Source: Candidatus Anammoxibacter sp.
GTDB taxonomy: Bacteria; Planctomycetota; Brocadiia; Brocadiales; Anammoxibacteraceae
DNA length: 63,144 bases
NCBI GenBank assembly: GCA_021777055.1
Contig: JAIQZO010000040.1
Location: 1-63,144 of the forward strand
Reading direction: 5' to 3'
Shown one piece after another: positions 19,077 to 28,400 of the stretch (position 1 is the first letter of the stretch; each line of letters opens with the position of its first letter). The position numbers and the translations under genes were made by a program. The notes under the pieces were generated by a model. That model did not search any database and had not been told where the DNA came from. It saw only the letters and a program-made list of their open reading frames with translations.

Positions 19077-19925
19077 TTATTCTTCATCAACCACTTCAAT
19101 AACAAATCCCCATGCATTGGTTTCATCAAAATCAACCTTATCGAAGCGGTTTCTACGTAATCCCCTTTGTGGTTTGACAATTCCCCATGCAGCCCAAACC
19201 ATGCCAGGTTCCTCCCCTTCTATTTCTACAACAAGTTCGCCGTCAACAGTCTCTTCATCAGACACAATGCTAACTACACTATCATTACCCCTTACAACAT
19301 TAGTAATGTTTCTGTCACCATCACCAGTAAGTTTTAGAACGCATGATACAGTTTCTCCAACATTTAAGGTAAGAGTCTCTATACCTGCAGGCCCAAATGT
19401 AACGGGTTTATCGCACTCAAAAAGAAATCTTTTACCAGGGTCAGGTGTATCTGTTCCTGTTGGCGTTGGTGTTGGTGTTGCGCCACCACTAACAACAAGT
19501 ATTCCATCCATATCGGGTGAACCATGTATAAAACATTGAAATGGTACTTCTCCTACTAAATCTATAGGGTCAGTAGTAAAAGTATCACCTGACGATTGAG
19601 CTGCACCACCGAACAGTTGCTTATCAAAAAATGTGTCTCCTTCTGGGGTAATAAATAATAGGTTTCCTGCGTCATGGTCGGTAGCTCCTTGATTAATAAA
19701 CGTTACTGTGTCACCCTTTTCAATATTAAATTCTGTCGTCACTCCGTCCGGACTTGAGCCACCTTCAACAGAAAACCAGTTATCTAATTCCCATATTATT
19801 ACTTCTTTAGCATTGGTGGTTAATGGTATTAGAAATAACGAAAAAACACCAAATACTAGAAACCCTTTAGGCAAAAATCTACAAACTTTTTGAACTAAAT
19901 TTTTAAATTTTCCCATAATACACAT
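19077..19925 (-). CDS. secreted blue-copper (cupredoxin) protein, copy 2 (mosaic)
   Basis: 282 residues from the ATG at 19925 (MCIMGKFKNLVQKVC), which has AAGGAG at ideal spacing; an in-frame GTG two codons earlier is less likely. The signal peptide ends near LTTNA (38). The type 1 copper domain has ligands H84 (ATDHDAG) and C131, H134, M139 (CFIHGSPDM). After a TPTPTPTGT linker comes the same Ig-like domain as copy 1 (FLFECDKPV, GIETLTLNVGETVSCVLKL, EVVDEE). The N-terminal half is nearly identical to copy 3, so the gene is a chimaera of the two types. Expected role: extracytoplasmic one-electron carrier. A short duplicated start peptide sits just upstream (19960-19986). Confidence 0.88.
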   Translation of the reverse strand: MCIMGKFKNLVQKVCRFLPKGFLVFGVFSLFLIPLTTNAKEVIIWELDNWFSVEGGSSPDGVTTEFNIEKGDTVTFINQGATDHDAGNLLFITPEGDTFFDKQLFGGAAQSSGDTFTTDPIDLVGEVPFQCFIHGSPDMDGILVVSGGATPTPTPTGTDTPDPGKRFLFECDKPVTFGPAGIETLTLNVGETVSCVLKLTGDGDRNITNVVRGNDSVVSIVSDEETVDGELVVEIEGEEPGMVWAAWGIVKPQRGLRRNRFDKVDFDETNAWGFVIEVVDEE

Positions 19926-19959
19926 ATCCACACTCCTTATCGGTCTTGTTATTAATACT

Positions 19960-19986
19960 TTAAACTAAATTTTTAAATTTTCCCAT
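19960..19986 (-). CDS. duplicated mini-ORF MGKFKNLV upstream of cupredoxin 2
   Basis: Reading minus, ATG at 19986 gives MGKFKNLV and a stop. This exactly repeats the first codons of the cupredoxin downstream, with its own GGAGG 10-12 nt before. A tandem duplication of about 60-70 bp around the start codon produced it: the sequence AAATTTTTAAATTTTCCCAT occurs at both places. It is either a harmless scar or an upstream ORF that affects translation of the main gene. Confidence 0.35.
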   Translation of the reverse strand: MGKFKNLV

Positions 19987-20235
19987 AATACACTTACCTC
20001 CCCTTCCTGCTCATGTTATTAAAATTTAAAAACGATATTACTTTACTTCTAAAATCTAACAAACTAAAAAAAAGATAACTCAACATCAGTAGTGTTTAGC
20101 ACGGAATCTAAGGGTACTATGTAATGCTTAACCCGCACTAGCTATTACTATTATCTGATGACTATATTCATTTTACAAAAAAAAAATGACACCTTTCAAC
20201 AAAGTAATTTGTATCTACAATGGATGTTCCAAGTT
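19987..20235. repeat. duplicated promoter/leader region, copy 1 (pair with 21635-21870)
   Basis: The upstream regions of cupredoxin copies 2 and 3 are homologous over about 230 bp. Shared landmarks include GATATTACTTTACTTCTAAAA, AAAAAAAGATAACTCAACAT, CAGTAGTGTTTAGCACGGAAT and ACACCTTTCAACAAAGTAAT. This region should carry the promoter for both genes (reading leftward). Confidence 0.7.
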
Positions 20236-20334
20236 GTCTTGTTGAATTTGAGTCCTAACCAGCTATCATATTTTAGGTTTACGGATCTCGGGAGTTTTTT
20301 CCTAATGCGGACATTTTCCTCATGTAAGGTATAG

Positions 20335-20545
20335 ATCTTTATAAACAAACCAAGAAGAGTATTGCAGGAATTATAAGTATCTCATAATGATTACGGATTG
20401 TATATTAATCAGAATTATATGTCAGAAAAGCTACGGAATAACGAGTATTATAAACCCACAGGGGCAACGATTTTTACAAAGATGAGAAAAGAAGAAATGG
20501 GAAAGGGAAACAGAGTCAAGAACAACGATATATGTAAAGAGTAGC
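20335..20545 (+). pseudogene. duplicated fragment of the rarA 3' end, copy B
   Basis: Same decayed rarA tail as 18655-18845 (ATATTAATCAGAATTATATG, GCTACGGAATAACGAGTATT, ATAAACCCACAGGGGCAACG). It shares derived changes with copy A that the intact gene lacks, such as CTACGGAATAACGAG, so copy B descends from copy A or the reverse, not independently from rarA. Confidence 0.8.
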
Positions 20546-20570
20546 AAAAGCTGCAAAATTAGTTAAAAAA

Positions 20571-20608
20571 AATAGGCCGTTCAGAGATATACTCTCCAAA
20601 CGGCCTAT
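20571..20608 (-). terminator. terminator of cupredoxin copy 3
   Basis: AATAGGCCGTTCAGAGA and TCTCCAAACGGCCTAT form a stem homologous to 17340-17378. It lies about 140 nt past the present stop (20747). In the gap, near 20668-20680, TTCATCAACCAC is the relic of the old EVVDE tail still present in copies 1 and 2. Confidence 0.75.
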
Positions 20609-20746
20609 AGAGTTACATTTGTAAGCACCTTAGTATAAGGCTTATATTACAGCACGGTTTGTTTTATTATTCATCAACCACAACAATTAAGATTATTCTG
20701 AACTGTCACATTGAATTTTACATCACCTTGTTTTTAAAATTTTGAT

Positions 20747-21634
20747 TTATTCTGTGCGAGGAGCTGTAATTACAAGCATTCCACTTCCAGAACCTACCCT
20801 AACTGCGTCCGCATTATAAGTAACATCACCGGTTTCTTCGTCTAATACACCAAAAGATAGCATAGCAACATTTAAACCAGGAATAGCTGTTACAATTCTA
20901 AACGTGACAGACCCGTTTTCATCAGTTACCCCGGACCGTGGAACTACTGCTACTGATCTAATAGGAAGGCCAATACTGTCAGATACTATTATTACATCAG
21001 GTTCTGGGTCAACAAGTGTTATAACACATTCTGCTTCTTCTACAAAACTCAGGCGTAAAACTTGCATGTTTGCCAGGGTTCTTAAAGGACGATCACACGA
21101 AATTGATAAAGTAGTAGCTTCAGGTTCAGTAGGTGTACCAGTTGGAGTAGGTGTTGGCTCGCCAGTTCCAGTTGGCGTTGGTTCTACACCAGAATCACTA
21201 ACAATAAGTACTCCGGCCATATCGGGTGAACCATGTATAAAACATTGAAAAGGTATTTCTCCTACTAGATCTATGGGCTCAGTAGTAAAAGTATCGCCTG
21301 GCGATTGAGCAGCACCACCGAACAATTCCTTATCAAAAAATGTGTCTCCTTCTGGAGTAGAAAATAATAAGTTTCCTACGTCATGGTCTGTAGCTCCCTG
21401 ATTAATAAATGTTACTGTGTCACCCCTTTCAATGTCAAATTCTGTTATTTCTCCGTCCGGAGTTGAGCCTCCTTCAACAGAAAACCAGTTATCTAATTCC
21501 CATATTATTACTTCTTTAGCATTGGTAGTTAATGGTATTAGAAATAACGAAAAAACACCAAGTACTACAAATCCTTTAGGCAAAAATGTACAAACTTTTT
21601 GAACTAAATTTTTAAATTTTCCCATAATACACAT
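20747..21634 (-). CDS. secreted blue-copper (cupredoxin) protein, copy 3 with replaced C-terminal domain
   Basis: 295 residues, start MCIMGKFKNLVQKVC with GGAGGGG before the ATG; signal peptide to about LTTNA. The cupredoxin domain is nearly the same as in copy 2, with ligands H84 and C131, H134, M139. After a repeated PTPTGTGEPTPTPTGTPTEP linker the C-terminal domain is unrelated in detail: it begins LSISCDRPLR and contains VLRLSFVEEAECVITLV and VTDENGSVTFRIVTAIPG, an Ig-like/invasin-like fold with one Cys pair. A relic of the former C-terminus remains downstream, so the tail domain was swapped at the linker. Likely an extracytoplasmic electron carrier with a different surface or partner-binding module. 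Confidence 0.88.
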   Translation of the reverse strand: MCIMGKFKNLVQKVCTFLPKGFVVLGVFSLFLIPLTTNAKEVIIWELDNWFSVEGGSTPDGEITEFDIERGDTVTFINQGATDHDVGNLLFSTPEGDTFFDKELFGGAAQSPGDTFTTEPIDLVGEIPFQCFIHGSPDMAGVLIVSDSGVEPTPTGTGEPTPTPTGTPTEPEATTLSISCDRPLRTLANMQVLRLSFVEEAECVITLVDPEPDVIIVSDSIGLPIRSVAVVPRSGVTDENGSVTFRIVTAIPGLNVAMLSFGVLDEETGDVTYNADAVRVGSGSGMLVITAPRTE

Positions 21635-22600
21635 ACCCCTCCCTCTTTATTTGTTTTGTTATTAAAACATAGAAATGATATTACTTTACTTCTAAAATTT
21701 AACAAACTAAAAAAAAGATAACTCAACATCAGTAGTGTTTAGCACGGAATATAAGAGTATTATGTAAAGGCTTAATCCACACTAACTATTACTGTTATTT
21801 GATACCTATATTCTACCAGAAAATTGACACCTTTCAACAAAGTAATTTGTATTTACAACAACGGATATTCAATACAGTTTTGCTAAAATTTGTACCACAA
21901 TTTAATCTGATAGCAACGCCAAAAGAAAACTTCTCCAACGCGAAGGCCTTACTTAATTTCAACACTCCTCTTTCGCAAGGGAAGTTCGCTTAAACCAACT
22001 TTACGCTTTAATGCAAACTTATTGCATTAATTTCTTCTTCTGAGCATCTATATATATTAGCAATTGTTCTCTGTTTGCCTTTACCGTTGTCCCTGTAAGA
22101 TTCGCGTAACAAAACCCTTCTGTGTTTTTATGTATTGTTTTTGTGTAAGCAATGTATACAAACATTGTGGCGCGCATTATACCACAACAAACTTTTATGC
22201 ACGAGAAAAAAACTAAATATTTTAGGGCCGACGATAATAAGCAGAAAATCCACATTAATCATTGGTAATTAATATCTTACAACTTTCTTCACCCAGGACA
22301 CCCGATACAACAGATGTCCAGACAGTAGTTGCAGATTATAAATGTTACATTTAGTTGCTTCATTCACATGTTATAACTACCTAATTTTTAATTTGAAATT
22401 CCATTTTTTCTTTTTTTATATCAAGCAGCTTGAAAAATAGAGGTAAATATTCGTAATTGCGTTATATTTTTCCCATTTTGCCATTCTAGCATGTTTCCAC
22501 TTTTTCACGGGGAAACGTTTAATATTGAAAACAAAACTGGCAACGCTAAAGTCTTTAGTGAATATTTACTACAAATTTTGAACCACCCATAACGATTAAG
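21635..22600. other. intergenic region upstream of cupredoxin 3
   Basis: 21635-21870 duplicates the leader at 19987-20235. Beyond it, 21870-22600 is AT-rich. A 78-residue minus-strand frame at 22019-22255 has a hydrophobic, Cys-rich N-terminus and no ribosome-binding site, so I do not call it. Nothing else is recognisable. Confidence 0.4.
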
Positions 22601-22619
22601 ATTATGAACATTGCTCTTA

Positions 22620-22822
22620 TTTGACCCTGAAAGGGGCAAATATACCAGCCCAGGGCAACTCCCTGGGACAAAAGTACAAAAAAATTTAGCCCTGTAAGGG
22701 CGTAACATATATTGGCTATGAATCGGGAAAATATGTTGCACCCATTCAGGGTGCAATTTAATGGTTACCTTTGACCCAGGTCTCGGCCCTGGGCTGGTAT
22801 GTATAACCCCGTTGGGGTATTT
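22620..22822. repeat. cluster of G+C-rich palindromes (REP-like element)
   Basis: A 200-bp patch clearly richer in G+C than its surroundings packs several short palindromes: CCCTGAAAGGGG, CCCAGGGCAACTCCCTGGG, GCCCTGTAAGGGC, TGCACCC..GGGTGCA, CCCAGGTCTCGGCCCTGGG and ACCCCGTTGGGGT. This resembles compound REP/BIME-type elements mobilised by REP-associated transposases, but no such transposase is in the window. It sits between the convergent ends and leaders of secreted-protein genes. Confidence 0.6.
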
Positions 22823-22977
22823 TGCATATCTTTAGAATTTTTGATGGGTTTCGCAATTCCTCTACCTATTCTACATTCAAACCCATGACAAATATAATAG
22901 TTACATCTTGGTTATAAAAAATGTTTTTAGCCTAAAATAAAAATTCCTATACTAATAAATTAAAAATCAGTTTTATA

Positions 22978-23015
22978 TCCTGAATTCTAAATCCTGACTA
23001 CTGTATTCTGAATAA
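22978..23015. repeat. TTCTGAA-type heptamer repeat
   Basis: TGAATTCTAAATCCTGACTA followed by CTGTATTCTGAATAATTA, immediately downstream of the YVTN gene stop. The end ACTACTGTATTCTGAATAAT is identical to 44005-44024. Confidence 0.6.
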
Positions 23016-23021
23016 TTACAA

Positions 23022-24974
23022 TCATCTTCTAATAACCAGATCTAAATCATTTACTACTGTTATATCATCTGATTCTTTATTTAATACGTAAACATTCCCT
23101 GTTGTTTGATTAATTGCAACATCTTCAGGGTTTATCCCTGCGTCTATTCTTAAAACAACGTTATCAGTAGTACCATTTATCACACTAATATCGTTACTCC
23201 CGCTATTCGCAACATAAACTCTGTCAGTCAATAGACTAGCAGCTATTCCTGTTGGGCTACTGCCTACCTCAACTTCCTTTAAAAGCACATTATTATTAGC
23301 ATTGATAATGCTAACAGTATTACTCTCCTTATTTGCTACATAAACTTTATTATTATTTGGATTAACTACAATACCGTCCGGACTATTGCCAACCAAAATA
23401 TTAGCAATATTGCTGTTTGTTTTACCATCAATCACACTTACATCATTGCTACTACTATTCGAAACATAAATAATATTGGTATCTTGATTAACAGCAACAT
23501 GTTCAGGATTGTTCCCAACAACAATTGTTTCTACGATTTCATCATTTAAACTATTTATTACAGTTAATTCATTTCCTATTTTATTTGTTACGTATACCAT
23601 ATTCTCTTTTGAATTAACTGCTACACCATTTAGGGTCCCACCTACATTTATGTTGGAAATTATATTATTCGTCGTTATATCTAGCACACTTATATCACCA
23701 CTTGAAATATTAGTAATATAAAGCTTATTGGAATTTGTATTTAAATCAGCATTTATTGCCCCTTTGCCAATTTGTACTGTTGTTAATATTTCATTAGTAC
23801 TACTATCAATAATAAGCAATTCACCACTAAGTATGTTTACAGTAAATATCTTACCTGTTGAAGGGTCTACATAAATGCTTCGAGGGCCATGGTGCAATTT
23901 AATTGTATCAACAATCTCATTAGTATCACCATTAATAACGTCAATACTATGGCTATCTCTATTTGCAAGATAGACCATATTTGTTTGAGGGTTTACTGTT
24001 ACCCTTGTAACAGCATCACCAGATGGCCTCAATGTTTTGATAGGAATATTAGTTTGACCATCAACGATGTCAACCCTATTAGCAAATGCATTTGTAACAT
24101 ATATCAAATCTGTATTCTCATTTACTGCAGCAAAAAACGAATGATCCTCTATAATTATACGATCAATAAGTAGGTCTGTATCACCATCTATAACATATAC
24201 ACTATCTACTATTTCTCCAGGATTGCAGACATATATTCTATTTGTAACTGAATTGACAGCAATACCTGTACAGTCAAGCCCTACATTAATCGTACCAATA
24301 ACCTCATTTGTTACACCTGAAATTACACTTACAGTACTTCCCAATAAATTCGTAACATATATTTTGTTCGTAACTGCATTAACCGCAATATCTATAGGGG
24401 CTATTCCTACTTTAATCGTTTCAATCACCCTGTCCCATCGACCATCTATTACCGTTACCTCACCTGTATGCATATTTGTGACATATATTCTGTTTGTTTT
24501 CAAATTTATGTCAACACCTGATGGCCCCTCACCCCCGGTTCGCACGTTCCTGATAATCTTTTTACGCTTGGTTTTTATAACTGTTACATAATCACTTTGT
24601 AAATTAGTAACATATAATTTACCTGTATCTGGATTATATGCAACATCCTGCGGCTCTTCACCAACATCAATAGCCATCATAACTTGATTTGTATTGCAAT
24701 CTATAAACGTAACATTATCACTATCTTCATTCGCCACAAACAAAACATTACTCACCGCATCTATAGCCAATCCCAAGGGGAACTGGCCCCCACCATGATT
24801 TGGCACAAGCGGTATTGTAAAAACATTCGAAAACAGACGGTTTCTAAAAACAGACTTAGAATCTATTTTCTCAGATAATATAGATGCCCTGATTACAGTA
24901 GTTTGTAATTTACAAAATCCAGTTGACAATAATAAAATTAGAAAAAACACAATTTTTGATCTTGATATAACCAT
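23022..24974 (-). CDS. secreted YVTN-repeat beta-propeller protein
   Basis: 650 residues with an N-terminal signal sequence (SKIVFFLILLLSTGFC; the cysteine is not in a good lipobox). The rest is about 14 repeats of ~42 residues of the YVTN type, for example NPDTGKLYVTNLQSDYVTVI, NSVTNRIYVCNPG and NPNNNKVYVANKESNTVSII. Each repeat gives a four-stranded blade, so the protein should form one large or two 7-bladed propellers. Such proteins are common in archaeal surface layers and in anammox and methanotroph secretomes, where they serve as structural or protein-binding scaffolds. There is no catalytic motif. Its place between the cupredoxins and the multicopper oxidase suggests it belongs to the same extracytoplasmic programme, but that is inference. 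Confidence 0.92.
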   Translation of the reverse strand: MVISRSKIVFFLILLLSTGFCKLQTTVIRASILSEKIDSKSVFRNRLFSNVFTIPLVPNHGGGQFPLGLAIDAVSNVLFVANEDSDNVTFIDCNTNQVMMAIDVGEEPQDVAYNPDTGKLYVTNLQSDYVTVIKTKRKKIIRNVRTGGEGPSGVDINLKTNRIYVTNMHTGEVTVIDGRWDRVIETIKVGIAPIDIAVNAVTNKIYVTNLLGSTVSVISGVTNEVIGTINVGLDCTGIAVNSVTNRIYVCNPGEIVDSVYVIDGDTDLLIDRIIIEDHSFFAAVNENTDLIYVTNAFANRVDIVDGQTNIPIKTLRPSGDAVTRVTVNPQTNMVYLANRDSHSIDVINGDTNEIVDTIKLHHGPRSIYVDPSTGKIFTVNILSGELLIIDSSTNEILTTVQIGKGAINADLNTNSNKLYITNISSGDISVLDITTNNIISNINVGGTLNGVAVNSKENMVYVTNKIGNELTVINSLNDEIVETIVVGNNPEHVAVNQDTNIIYVSNSSSNDVSVIDGKTNSNIANILVGNSPDGIVVNPNNNKVYVANKESNTVSIINANNNVLLKEVEVGSSPTGIAASLLTDRVYVANSGSNDISVINGTTDNVVLRIDAGINPEDVAINQTTGNVYVLNKESDDITVVNDLDLVIRR

Positions 24975-25413
24975 ACTATATTCCTTAATGCATACTAGTA
25001 ATTTCCGGTTAGAACTTTTTGTGTATAGGGTATCGCATACCTGAATGTTTACATCAGATATCCAGAAGATTTACACCCTAGATTCCTGCAAAAAAAAAAA
25101 ACATGTGGGAATGACAGCACTTGAAAAACAAATAAAGATTCAAAAGCATAACCGGACAATCCTAATGCAAACTTGTAACTGTTCAATAACATGTGAAAAA
25201 GAAACAACCCCTGAATCCGCCTTTTCTAAGGCAAGGTTATTGAATTAAGAAATTTAAAGCTTTTTACCTTAAAAAGAAAGTAAACAAAACTCCTGAATCC
25301 CTATTTACTAAAGAGGGATTTTATCCCTTAATTCAATAACATTGCTTTTTTAATGGGGGAACAATGATATCCGCAACTTACTGAATAGTTACACAAATTA
25401 AAAAAAAGTAAAA
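24975..25413. other. intergenic region with degenerate repeat copies
   Basis: At 25001-25160 are two ends resembling the 18.4-kb MITE (TTTCCGGTTAG and TAACCGGACAATCC), possibly a decayed copy. At 25200-25345 are degenerate pieces of the CCCCTGAATCC element flanked by an inverted GTTATTGAATTAAG / CTTAATTCAATAAC pair. No gene. Confidence 0.4.
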
Positions 25414-25453
25414 AAAAGACCTGTCCTGGCAATATTGCCAAGACAGGTCTTTT
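25414..25453 (-). terminator. strong terminator of the multicopper oxidase gene
   Basis: AAAAGACCTGTC..GACAGGTCTTTT with inner TGGCAATATTGCCA gives a nearly perfect 20-bp hairpin. On the minus strand it runs into TTTTTTTACTTTTTTT, a textbook rho-independent terminator 40 nt past the stop codon. Confidence 0.92.
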
Positions 25454-25492
25454 AATAAATCCACAAATAATACTAATGATATTTACATTGTA

Positions 25493-28400
25493 TTATTTTG
25501 TAGCAGCAAATGGAAAAGTACCATCTTGAACAAGTGCTGCAGTAGAACCATCATCAGTTCTAAATGTAATCATACCGTTCGCAGAATCCAAACCAAACTT
25601 AAATTTAAAAAGTGCATTTCCAAATACATTAGTGGTTTTTGATTCTGGAACCACTAAAACAGTTCCTGAACCACCAACAATAGCATTAACATTTACCCCT
25701 CGAGCAGGTAGTCCGTTTGCATCTGTAACTGTAACAAGAACACTCTGCAGGAAGATAGACTTTCTAAACGTTTGCGGGACAGTGTTTATAGTAACACCTA
25801 CAGGTCTTTCACCAACTCGAATAACTCCCCATTGTCCTGCCATTGCGCTACGATGTTCTGCTACTCCTAAGAAATAATCACCTTCAAATTTACTAACTCC
25901 TGGATCTGCTTTACCATCACCATCAGTATCATTACCTTCCAGCTCAATGTCATAACGCATTCCAACATTCGTTGAAATAACACTTACACTCCTCGAGCCC
26001 TCAGTGTCTGATTCTACACCCCAACGATGTCCGTTAACTGTGAAAGTACGATCCTCAGAACCGTTAGCGTATATCAAACGAATTCTCGTTGGTGTTCCCG
26101 GTTCAGCATTGAAAACCAATCCTTCATCAACGTCTACAAACGGCGGACCATCTCCTGAAGTACGGTAATTAATTCCTCCCAGGAAATTCCTCTGAGGCCT
26201 AGAACTTGATGAAAATAAGATTGATGCCTCATGCATAATTACTACAAATTCTCTAAATTCACCATCCGGTGTTGTTATATCAGCAACCACATCACCCATA
26301 ACACCACCGTCAGATACCCAACTGGCCCCATCCGGTTCTACAATAATTGCTCCGAAAAGACCTTCATTCAGATCATTAACCGGATCAACAAGACTAGAAA
26401 GATAAACAGCCCCAAGTTCTTTTTCCTGTGTACCTGAAGCAGTTCCGGCCCAACCCTTAACACCACCGTCAGTACCTATATCTTCATGAGCCAAATCATA
26501 AATAGCCTGTTTTGATGCTAACCATCGGTATGTTACCGCGCCAGTAGGATCTTTTGACACAGATCCAACCGTCTGGTCACTACCTCCGTTATCCAGGTTT
26601 TTACCAACATTTACACCATAACTCGTTTTAGGATCAGCTACTAACATACCGGCAGTTAATCCAACCCTTCTATCTACATTATCAAGTTTATGAGGATGTA
26701 ATGTAACTTCTATACATTCTCCAGAAACAACACGCAAAACTAATGGCTGCGCTGTTTCTACTACACCCGGTAAAGGTTCACCAGAAGCATCAGTTCTTAC
26801 AAATATACTTCTAGTTAAAGGGGTAACCTTAGAATCGCTAATACTTACAGCAGTTACATCAAAACTGTTAACAGTTTTTCCTTCACACGGATCACCACCA
26901 GCTATCAGTTCAGGAGTATCATCCAGCGGCTGGAGGTTACCACCTGAACTATCAGTAGCGCTTGGATCAACCCTGAGAAGCCCCCATGCACCTGCTTCTA
27001 AATCAGTAGCAGTTACCGGTAGATAGTATAGATAATCACCCGGCATATTATGCTGCCTACCGCTGTCATCAATATAACTGGAACCGGCACCACCCATTAA
27101 CTCATAGGTGTTAAAATAACCTATACCATTTTGAAACGTATCAATCGGATTGGTAGTGGCACTTGAACGCTCATTACCAAATCGATGCCCAAGGAACCTG
27201 AAAGCATGCATGTCTTGAGTACCACCGATAAAGGTACGTACAACATACCGGTCTCCAGGGTGAGCAAGCATTAATGGTGTTGAGGGATCACCATTTATAT
27301 CTCCAACACTAGGGCTGCTGGTAAATACCTTATGCTGTTCCAAACCACCAAGACTTACTCTTCTATCAAGAGGCTCATTGCGCAATGTTATAGCGCTTAC
27401 ACCACTTGTTGCCGGAAGTCTATTGTTAAACGGCTCCTCGTTAGTACCTTCACCAACCATTAAGTAGACATCATCCATAAACCAGAACACTGACTCACGG
27501 AAACTGGCTTCAGTTTTCCTACCAAGATCGTTATCTGCGGTTGTAATGATATCAACATTCTCAGTATTACCACTATCTTCAATACGCTGAAAACTGTTAG
27601 GATCAACATCATAGAGCGAATTTGTCCTATTGAAGATCCTGTTTGTATTAAGCGTTCCTTGTTTATTAGCTGTTACTATACTTGCCTCAGCACCCATATT
27701 GGAATCATCGGTAACCAAAGCACCTGATGAATCACCAGTACAATCACCATTTGTATGTTTCAAAAATATCTCAGGCTGCGGCGTTACAGTAGAAGGATCA
27801 TTACCTTTCACTGCAATTTCAACAAAGAGACGTAAGTTTTCTTTTTGAGTAATTCCTCCACAGTCATCCGCTGCAAGGCCTGAAGGCCCCCCTCTAAAAT
27901 CTACCTTACCAAACAGAGGTATATCTTCACCTGTCTGTGGTTTTCTGTTATCCAGGGCAGCAGTTACATTTATCATCTTTGTCTGCTCTTCATAATCCAA
28001 CCTTCCAAGGGCCCATCCTAACACCGGATTCCCTCCAAAGCCTGAATCAATACCTGCATCTGATATTAAAGGAAAGCCTTCGGGTGTTCCTGAAACAGGA
28101 AACACACTGTTAGCATTTCTCAATCCATCACCAAGATTCAAATTTACAAATATTGGATTCTGCACAACCTTATTTGTATCTGTATACTTCTCCTGCCCAG
28201 TAATTCTGTCCCTATATAAGGAGCCTTTAGGTTCAACAATAGTACCATCTGCTGTACCTAACGGGAAGGCGATAAAACCACCTATATGAGGATGCCAGAA
28301 TGCCATCATCTGTATATCGGCATACCACCTATAATGAGTATACTCCCACGGCCTTCCGCTCCATGACAACGCATTCGCCACACGCTCAACTCCTATAGGA

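Noticed and set aside
22019..22255. 78-codon minus-strand open frame
   Set aside because: Hydrophobic, Cys-rich start, no ribosome-binding site, lies in repeated and AT-rich DNA; no family resemblance.
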